Shown here piece by piece: positions 6,387 to 11,010 of a stretch of 11,010 nt of DNA. The stretch spans positions 1 to 11,010 of the forward strand of contig DAOVEQ010000014.1 of NCBI GenBank assembly GCA_030668905.1, given 5' to 3'. The DNA comes from Thermococci archaeon. Its GTDB lineage: Archaea; Methanobacteriota_B; Thermococci; Methanofastidiosales; B48-G16. Under the pieces are notes generated by a model that saw nothing but the letters and a program-made list of their open reading frames with translations, was not told the origin of the DNA and made no database searches. Positions within the stretch are counted from its first letter, which is position 1, and each line of letters starts with the position of its first letter. Both the position numbers and the translations under genes were made by a program.

Positions 6387-7907
6387 ATGATAATTATAAT
6401 AGATTTTGGAAGTCAGTATACGCATCTCATATCGAGAAGAGTTAGAGAATTAGGTGTAAAATCAGAGATTATTTTTCCATTTACAGAGTTGAATACTATA
6501 AAAAAAATGAATCCCAACGGGATAATACTTTCCGGAGGCCCGAACTCAGTTTACGACAAAGATGCTCCTCGCCTCAATAACGATATATGGAACTGGATTT
6601 TGGAAGAAGACATACCTGTACTTGGACTTTGTTACGGTTTGCATCTCATTGCCAAAAGATTCAATGGCGAAATAGGAAAAAGTAAAAGGAGAGAGTACGG
6701 AATAACATCAGTGACAATAAAAAAATCCGATAGGATCTTTGAAGGGCTCGAAAAAAAACAGAGAGTGTGGATGAGTCACGGAGATAAGGTTTTGAAACTT
6801 CCCGAAAATTTCGAGGTTCTGGCATCATCAGAGAACTGCAGATATGCGTCTTTTCATTATAAAAATATTTATGCTCTTCAGTGGCACCCAGAAGTGGTGC
6901 ATACTAAAAATGGAATGAAAATGCTAAACAATTTCCTTTTTAAGATATGCAGGTGCGAGAAAGACTGGGACATGAAAGATTTCATGAAAAAAACTATTGA
7001 AGATATTCGAAAAAAAATAGGAGATAAAAAGGCAATTATCGCCCTTTCTGGGGGTGTGGATTCTTCTATTGCTGCTGTATTAACATCAGAGGCGATAGGA
7101 AATAATTTAACTGCTGTTTTTGTGGATACAGGACTTTTGAGAAAAAACGAAGGAGAGCACGTAGAAGAGATATGTAGGAATTTTAACTTAAAACTTTTGA
7201 GAATAAACGCAAAGGACAGATTCTTTGAGAAACTCAAGGGAGTTAAAGACACGGAAATGAAAAGAAAGATAATAGGGGAAGAATTTATAAGAATCTTTGA
7301 GGAGGAAGCCAAAAAAGAAAATGCAGAGTTCTTAATTCAGGGGACTATCTACCCTGACGTAATTGAATCGGGATCAAAGACGGCAGACACGATAAAGTCG
7401 CATCATAATGTGGGCGGTCTTCCGGAAAATGTTGATTTGGAGATCATAGAGCCTCTATCCTATCTTTATAAAGACGAGGTCAGAGAAATAGGAAAAAAAT
7501 TGGGGATTCCAGATGAGATAATAAAACAGCACCCGTTCCCGGGACCAGGACTGGCTGTCAGAATTACCGGGGAGGTCAATGAAGAGAATATAAAAATCTG
7601 TAGAGAAGCGTCTTATATCTTAGAAGAAGAACTCAAAAAAGCAGGAGTATTCTATGATCTCTGGCAGGCTTTTGCTGTCGTATTGGATGACAGAGTTGTC
7701 GGGGTCGTGGGAGATCAGAGAAAGTATGGAAGAATCGTAGCTTTGAGAATCGTAGAAAGCGCAGATGCAATGACAGCCAATTTCGCAAAGTTAAATTGGA
7801 ATCTTCTAGAAGAGATCTCTACGAAGATTACAAATGAGCTTCCTGAAGTTGTATCCGTAGCATACTTTATATCAAATAAGCCGCCGCAAACGATCGAACC
7901 CTGTTAG
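6387..7907 (+). CDS. guaA: GMP synthase, fused glutaminase and synthetase
   Basis: A cytoplasmic enzyme that converts XMP, glutamine and ATP to GMP. The 506 residues combine a class I amidotransferase (1-190; nucleophile Cys82 in GLCYGLH, His167 and Glu169 in WHPE) with an ATP-pyrophosphatase domain (P-loop SGGVDSS at 221-227, TIYPDVIESG, SHHNVGGLPE) and the dimerisation/XMP domain (HPFPGPGLAVR, DQRKYGR, KPPQTIE). Many euryarchaea encode the two halves separately, so the single chain is notable. Two oddities: His85 occupies the spot after the nucleophile where class I amidotransferases usually have Gln (GLCYGxQ), and the protein ends TIEPC instead of the usual TIEWE. The frame is intact throughout. 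The stop overlaps the ncsA stop by four bases in convergent orientation. Confidence 0.95.
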   Translation: MIIIIDFGSQYTHLISRRVRELGVKSEIIFPFTELNTIKKMNPNGIILSGGPNSVYDKDAPRLNNDIWNWILEEDIPVLGLCYGLHLIAKRFNGEIGKSKRREYGITSVTIKKSDRIFEGLEKKQRVWMSHGDKVLKLPENFEVLASSENCRYASFHYKNIYALQWHPEVVHTKNGMKMLNNFLFKICRCEKDWDMKDFMKKTIEDIRKKIGDKKAIIALSGGVDSSIAAVLTSEAIGNNLTAVFVDTGLLRKNEGEHVEEICRNFNLKLLRINAKDRFFEKLKGVKDTEMKRKIIGEEFIRIFEEEAKKENAEFLIQGTIYPDVIESGSKTADTIKSHHNVGGLPENVDLEIIEPLSYLYKDEVREIGKKLGIPDEIIKQHPFPGPGLAVRITGEVNEENIKICREASYILEEELKKAGVFYDLWQAFAVVLDDRVVGVVGDQRKYGRIVALRIVESADAMTANFAKLNWNLLEEISTKITNELPEVVSVAYFISNKPPQTIEPC

Positions 7908-8803
7908 AGTTTCTCAAGAAATTCGCACGTTTTGCATATATCCCCTATCGTGGGTTCGCCACATTTCTCGCAATATTTAACTTTTTTTGCCAGATTCTTT
8001 GCTATTAAAGGATAGATCTTGTCATAAGATCTTAAAAGTGAATATTTTGTTGTGGGCTGTTCTAACTCCATCTTGTTTAGGAACTCTCTTATATTATTTC
8101 TATAAGCCTCTCCTGCATAGAGGCATCTGGAAAACCCTACTTCTATATTATTCGAAAGAGCATAAACAACATTTTCCTTTTCCGGGATCTCTCTCAACGG
8201 TTTTATTCTCGGGACGAATCGTTCATTAGAATATATATAGTATGATCCTGTCCTTCCAAACCTTGATAGATCCCCCCTGAGAAAGTTCATGAGTATTGTC
8301 TGAACCTCGTCATCCAGATTATGTCCTATGGCTATTTTATTGCATCCGAGTTCTCTTGTTTTTTTATTCAGTAAATATCTCCTGAAAACACCGCAGTATG
8401 AACATGCACTTAGCTTGCGATCCCTTTTTGCTATCTCATCCATAGAATGTCCCAGCTCTTTTTTAAAAGAATAGACTTTGCTCTCGATTCCCAGCAATTT
8501 ACAATTTTTTTTAACTATTTCAATTGTCTTATCTCTGTAGCCTTTTATACCTTCATCTATTGTTACAGCAATTAGATCAAAAGGATATTTTTCTGAAAGC
8601 TTTTTTAATATATTAAGAAGTACAAGACTGTCCTTCCCTCCGGAGACGGCAACGCCGACACGATCGTTTTTTTCTATCAATGAGTACTTTCTGATTACCT
8701 TTTTTACCCTCTCTATCATGCTTTTGTTAAAGCATCTCTCGCATAATTTTTCTCCAGAGTATCTCCTGAAGACTATAGCTTTTTTTCCGCATTTGCAGTA
8801 CAT
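7904..8803 (-). CDS. ncsA: tRNA 2-thiolation enzyme, NcsA/Ncs6/TtcA family
   Basis: An adenylating thiolase that places sulfur on a tRNA uridine, most likely U34 (the archaeal NcsA role; TtcA in bacteria acts on C32). The 299 residues show an N-terminal zinc site (Cys3, Cys5, Cys21, Cys24), the PP-loop SGGKDS (54-59), the CSYCG pair (Cys134, Cys137) with Cys227 in [12 protein letters not shown] as the three Fe-S ligands of the family, [10 protein letters not shown] (160-169), and a C-terminal zinc knuckle (Cys278, Cys281, Cys290, Cys293). The paired zinc ribbons separate it from bacterial TtcA and match the Ncs6/CTU1 branch. Its ATG directly follows the stop of the ubiquitin-like sulfur-carrier gene, the expected partner. 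It is the last gene of a four-gene operon. Confidence 0.93.
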   Translation of the reverse strand: MYCKCGKKAIVFRRYSGEKLCERCFNKSMIERVKKVIRKYSLIEKNDRVGVAVSGGKDSLVLLNILKKLSEKYPFDLIAVTIDEGIKGYRDKTIEIVKKNCKLLGIESKVYSFKKELGHSMDEIAKRDRKLSACSYCGVFRRYLLNKKTRELGCNKIAIGHNLDDEVQTILMNFLRGDLSRFGRTGSYYIYSNERFVPRIKPLREIPEKENVVYALSNNIEVGFSRCLYAGEAYRNNIREFLNKMELEQPTTKYSLLRSYDKIYPLIAKNLAKKVKYCEKCGEPTIGDICKTCEFLEKL

Positions 8804-9004
8804 TTATCCACTACCCACTGAAATTATAAGAATATCGTCATTGTCCTCGACATTTTCGTCCTCTGTATTTATCTTCCCATTTCTTTTGACAACCGCTGTT
8901 TCAGAGCTGTAGCCAAATTTTCTTAAAATATCTTCTATTTTAAGATCTTCTTTATACTCTATAAGTTCTTCTTTATCTTCTCTCAGGAACCTTACTTTTA
9001 TCAT
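8804..9004 (-). CDS. Ubiquitin-like sulfur-carrier protein (ThiS/MoaD/SAMP/Urm1 type)
   Basis: A 66-residue beta-grasp protein (MIKVRFLREDKEELIEY..., IEDILRKFGYSSETAVVKRNGKI, then a DDILIIS strand) with the size and strand order of the ThiS/MoaD/SAMP family. Such carriers are adenylated at the C-terminal Gly by an E1-like enzyme and deliver thiocarboxylate sulfur. Here the target is probably NcsA, encoded immediately downstream with no gap. The chain ends VGSG, so the terminal Gly is present but the usual penultimate Gly is Ser. I checked the bases: GGT AGT GGA TAA. The ATG overlaps the upstream protease stop by four bases, with GTGAT ahead as ribosome-binding site. MoaD or ThiS roles are not excluded, but gene order favours tRNA thiolation. 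Confidence 0.87.
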   Translation of the reverse strand: MIKVRFLREDKEELIEYKEDLKIEDILRKFGYSSETAVVKRNGKINTEDENVEDNDDILIISVGSG

Positions 9005-10107
9005 AAGATCACGAGAATTTTAGGGAAAAAAGCTATTACCACCAATGATATAGAAATTACTGCCAGAATTGCAGAGATCGTTTTTGAAACTCTTTTAGAA
9101 ACCTTCATCTCCATCAATTCTTTAACGATCTTCCCGCCGTCAAGAACTGGAGGTATCGGCAGGAGATTAATGAGTCCAATATTGATATTTAACATGGATA
9201 TCCAATAAAGTGAAAAATACACGGGCAATAAAAAACTGCCGTATTTAGTTGTTAAATGGGTCATTGAGTAAATTCCTATATACCCTCTAGTTGGATCTTC
9301 TGGATTCTCAGTTAGTATTATTTCTTTAACTCCTTTATTAGTTTTCAATGCAATTTTGTCTCCGGGTTCAAATTTTGACATTATATCTGAAAATTCTGTT
9401 GCATTCTTAAATTCAATGCCATTGGCTTCATAAATAATCATTCCTTTTTCTAATACACCATAAGCAGGCATCTCTTCCTGGACACTGTCTATTTCGATTC
9501 CATCTGCCGTTATCATAGGATTAAGAGACATCAGGAGCAGAAGAGTTATAAGTCCAAGAGCAAAATTTGCTGTAGATCCTGCCCCATATACCTTTATTCT
9601 TGCCCAGGGAGAAGCCTTTTTCATTTCTTCCTCTTCGGGCTCGACAAATGCCAGGGGGAGCGCTATGAAAACTCCTGCTCCCACTGATTTTAAAGGTATG
9701 TTCTCTCTTCGTGCGACTATTCCATGAGCAAACTCGTGGACTATCACCAATGTTACAATGCCTATTAAACCGTACCATAAGGGGATTGTTACTCCCGGTA
9801 TCACCAGAGTAGCCACTGGTTGAGGGTCCGAGGCCCTAGCCATTTCAAGAGTTTTATTAAATAAAAAGTAGATTATATAGCCACATCCAAATAATGATGC
9901 AATTATACCGAATTTTGCAAAATAATCCCAGAATTTTCCAAATTTTTTAGAGAGATTATCTATTACCCCCATAAACTTTTTTGTTCTCCATAGAAGAGTG
10001 AATCCGACAACTTCTACCCCACGATCTTTTAAAGATGCTGAGAAATAATTCATTATCCCCCAAAATCCGAGGATTATAAATAAAATAAGATAGAGGTTAA
10101 AAGACAT
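9001..10107 (-). CDS. Site-2-protease-type membrane zinc metalloprotease (M50), PDZ-containing
   Basis: A 368-residue polytopic membrane protease that cleaves transmembrane segments of substrates. The zinc-binding HEFAH (124-128) lies in a hydrophobic helix after WYGLIGIVTLVIV. The third zinc ligand is Asp323 in PPVLDGGK, inside another helix after NINIGLINLLPIP. Between them are GAGSTANFALGL (175-186) and a PDZ-like domain around 205-265 (YGVLEKGMIIYEANG, FEPGDKIALKT). There are N-terminal helices at about 3-22 and 67-83 and a C-terminal helix at 343-367. Substrates are unknown; in other organisms the family releases membrane-tethered regulators. The gene starts eight bases after the Sec61-beta stop with GGTGA as ribosome-binding site, and overlaps the next gene by four bases. 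Confidence 0.93.
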   Translation of the reverse strand: MSFNLYLILFIILGFWGIMNYFSASLKDRGVEVVGFTLLWRTKKFMGVIDNLSKKFGKFWDYFAKFGIIASLFGCGYIIYFLFNKTLEMARASDPQPVATLVIPGVTIPLWYGLIGIVTLVIVHEFAHGIVARRENIPLKSVGAGVFIALPLAFVEPEEEEMKKASPWARIKVYGAGSTANFALGLITLLLLMSLNPMITADGIEIDSVQEEMPAYGVLEKGMIIYEANGIEFKNATEFSDIMSKFEPGDKIALKTNKGVKEIILTENPEDPTRGYIGIYSMTHLTTKYGSFLLPVYFSLYWISMLNINIGLINLLPIPPVLDGGKIVKELMEMKVSKRVSKTISAILAVISISLVVIAFFPKILVIL

Positions 10108-10115
10108 CTATTAAT

Positions 10116-10283
10116 TCACCTTAGTATCTGAAGAAGAACAATAATTACCCCGGACGCTATGCATATCCCTACCGCAATGTAAGGACTCATCTTAATACCT
10201 CTTGTTTCTTCATCGAAGTATCTTATCAGTCCTGCACCTGTAGGAGGGAGTGCTCCTTCTTTTTTTGTTTTTCCTTTTACCAT
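10116..10283 (-). CDS. secG: Preprotein translocase Sec61-beta (SecG) subunit
   Basis: A 55-residue tail-anchored protein: MVKGKTKKEGALPPTGAGLIRYFDEETRGIKM, then a single hydrophobic helix SPYIAVGICIASGVIIVLLQIL (about 33-54). The basic head, the GAGLIRYFDEE motif and the C-terminal anchor are the hallmarks of archaeal Sec61-beta, a small accessory subunit of the SecYE translocon at the cytoplasmic membrane. The start is supported by GGAG five bases ahead (10289-10292). It heads an operon with the M50 protease, the ubiquitin-like protein and NcsA, with gaps or overlaps of -4 to +8 bases. Confidence 0.93.
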   Translation of the reverse strand: MVKGKTKKEGALPPTGAGLIRYFDEETRGIKMSPYIAVGICIASGVIIVLLQILR

Positions 10284-10303
10284 ATTATCTCCTTTTTCTC
10301 ATG

Positions 10304-10313
10304 CTTTATAAAG
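10304..10313 (-). promoter_or_regulatory. TATA box candidate for the secG operon
   Basis: The palindromic CTTTATAAAG is centred 25 bases before the secG ATG. A second option is the AT-rich block at 10328-10338, which reads TATATAAAAAG on the minus strand and would give a leader of about 25 bases including GGAG. The ribosome-binding site at 10289-10292 argues for some leader. Confidence 0.45.
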
Positions 10314-10324
10314 GTTACTCAAGC

Positions 10325-10337
10325 AACTTTTTATATA
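10325..10337 (+). promoter_or_regulatory. TATA box for lplB
   Basis: AACTTTTTATATA shares its first ten bases with the guaA promoter. Its centre (about 10333) is 24 bases from the ATG at 10357 but only 15 from the in-frame ATG at 10348, which favours the later ATG as the real, leaderless start. Confidence 0.55.
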
Positions 10338-10356
10338 TTACCACATTATGTCTCTT

Positions 10357-10638
10357 ATGATCGTCGAACATAAAGCGAAAGGAGGCCTTATAAGGCTGGA
10401 TATAAAGATAGAAAACTCGAAAATAAGGAATATAAAGATAACGGGAGATTTTTTTATCTATCCTGAAGATTCTGTTTTCGATCTCGAGAAGAAACTAAAG
10501 GGAAAAACGGAAGAAGAGTCTATAAAGGCTATTGAAGAGTTTTTGAGCAATGTAAAAGCTCCAGGAATAAATTTAGACGATTTCGGGAAAATATTTAAAA
10601 AAGCCTTTGAGGAGAAAAATGTTATACAATCCGACTAG
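10357..10638 (+). CDS. lplB: Lipoate-protein ligase accessory domain LplB
   Basis: A 93-residue stand-alone version of the C-terminal domain of lipoate-protein ligase. Family landmarks are EHKAKGGLIRLDI (4-16), KITGDFFIYPED (27-38), LEKKLKGKTEEE and the Phe-rich end. In archaea such as Thermoplasma, LplB pairs with a separate LplA to activate lipoate and attach it to E2 or GcvH proteins; the LplA gene is not in this window. I chose the ATG at 10357 over the in-frame one at 10348 (three extra residues, MSL) from TATA-box spacing. The end overlaps the following radical SAM gene by 20 bases, and its coding sequence holds that gene's GGAG site, so the two are co-expressed. Confidence 0.88.
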   Translation: MIVEHKAKGGLIRLDIKIENSKIRNIKITGDFFIYPEDSVFDLEKKLKGKTEEESIKAIEEFLSNVKAPGINLDDFGKIFKKAFEEKNVIQSD

Positions 10639-11010
10639 AAAATCTTTTCCGGCATTGTCCGTTACAGGTAAAGAATGTTCCTTAAACTGCAAGCACTGCC
10701 AGGGAATATATCTAAAGCACATGATCCCCATTACTCCTGAGACTTTATACAATCTCTGCACGAATAATAATCTGAAAGGTGCTTTAATCTCCGGAGGATG
10801 TGATTTTAATGGAAAAGTACCTTTAGACAATTTCTTACCAGTTATAAAAAGGATAAAAGAGGAGAGTGATCTTCTGATAAATGTGCACACAGGATTAGTG
10901 AACGAAAAGGCAGCAAAGGAACTCAAAAGAGCCAAAATAGACTGTGTTTCTTTTGATTTTGTCATCGATGACAAAATAATTAAGGATGTCTATAAACTAA
11001 ACAGAACTTC
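10619..11010 (+). CDS. Radical SAM protein, probable subunit of archaeal LipS1/LipS2-type lipoyl synthase (3' end outside window)
   Basis: The first 130 residues are a radical SAM enzyme. The 4Fe-4S motif is Cys20, Cys24, Cys27 (ECSLNCKHC) after MLYNPTRKSFPALSVTG, followed by a glycine-rich SAM motif GALISGGCD (53-61). This layout matches the biotin-synthase-like archaeal family that includes the two-protein lipoyl synthase LipS1/LipS2, which inserts sulfur at octanoyl C6 and C8. I cannot tell which of the two it is, or exclude a related uncharacterised member. Overlap with lplB (20 bases, GGAG at 10611-10614) strongly supports a lipoate role. The second cluster-binding cysteines would lie past base 11010. 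A long minus-strand frame across this gene is a shadow. Confidence 0.8.
   Translation, partial: MLYNPTRKSFPALSVTGKECSLNCKHCQGIYLKHMIPITPETLYNLCTNNNLKGALISGGCDFNGKVPLDNFLPVIKRIKEESDLLINVHTGLVNEKAAKELKRAKIDCVSFDFVIDDKIIKDVYKLNRT

Noticed and set aside
6878..7312. 144-codon open frame on the minus strand
   Set aside because: It lies inside guaA, over the P-loop domain, and its Ser/Phe/Ile-rich composition is that of an antisense shadow of Lys/Glu-rich coding.
10573..10974. 133-codon open frame on the minus strand
   Set aside because: It runs antisense through the radical SAM gene, whose Cys motif and lplB coupling are clear; no family resemblance or start signal.
1..11010. CRISPR array, tRNA genes, insertion sequence ends, prophage or defence genes
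   Set aside because: No regularly spaced repeats, no cloverleaf sequence with the T-loop GTTCRA context, no transposase and no terminal inverted repeats were seen by eye; all genes look like core housekeeping or lineage-specific chromosomal genes.

Overview
The window is dense archaeal chromosome. Evidence: an archaeal Sec61-beta subunit; the archaeal HMG-CoA synthase and thiolase pair for mevalonate-derived lipids with an adjacent HTH regulator; a NcsA-type tRNA thiolase; a stand-alone LplB half of a split lipoate ligase; and archaeal TATA boxes (TTTTTATA or TTTAAATA types) about 24 bases ahead of several start codons, which suggests leaderless mRNAs. Other genes carry GGTGAT or GGAG ribosome-binding sites. 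Coding is AT-rich, with many ATA, AGA and AAA codons. I infer a euryarchaeal-type organism but cannot name the order. There are no rRNA or tRNA genes, CRISPR arrays or insertion sequences, and no gene-free gap exceeds about 175 bases.

Layout. Bases 1-4014 are all on the minus strand. Read in transcription order they are thioredoxin reductase, a zinc-ribbon/DUF4342 protein, a tiny membrane protein, an HTH regulator with its own promoter, then HMG-CoA synthase (own promoter) and acetoacetyl-CoA thiolase, which runs off the left edge. Bases 4123-5492 (plus strand) hold a two-helix membrane protein translationally coupled to a low-specificity threonine aldolase. A minus-strand cytosolic protein of unknown function (5482-6213 or 6246) converges on the aldolase. 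guaA (6387-7907, plus strand) is a single-chain two-domain GMP synthase. It converges on, and overlaps by 4 bases, a minus-strand four-gene operon: Sec61-beta, a site-2-type membrane metalloprotease, a ubiquitin-like sulfur carrier and NcsA. The right end (10357-11010, plus strand) has LplB overlapping a radical SAM enzyme cut by the window edge.

How genes work together. Thiolase and HMG-CoA synthase turn acetyl-CoA into HMG-CoA for isoprenoid lipids, and the HTH protein beside them is a plausible regulator. The ubiquitin-like protein plausibly supplies sulfur for the tRNA 2-thiouridine made by NcsA. LplB and the radical SAM protein fit lipoyl attachment and sulfur insertion. Nothing here is clearly a new system. 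The points most worth a second look are the Ser-Gly rather than Gly-Gly tail of the ubiquitin-like protein, the zinc-ribbon/DUF4342 plus micro-membrane-protein pair behind TrxB, the altered residues of the fused GuaA, and promoter geometry that moves several start codons.
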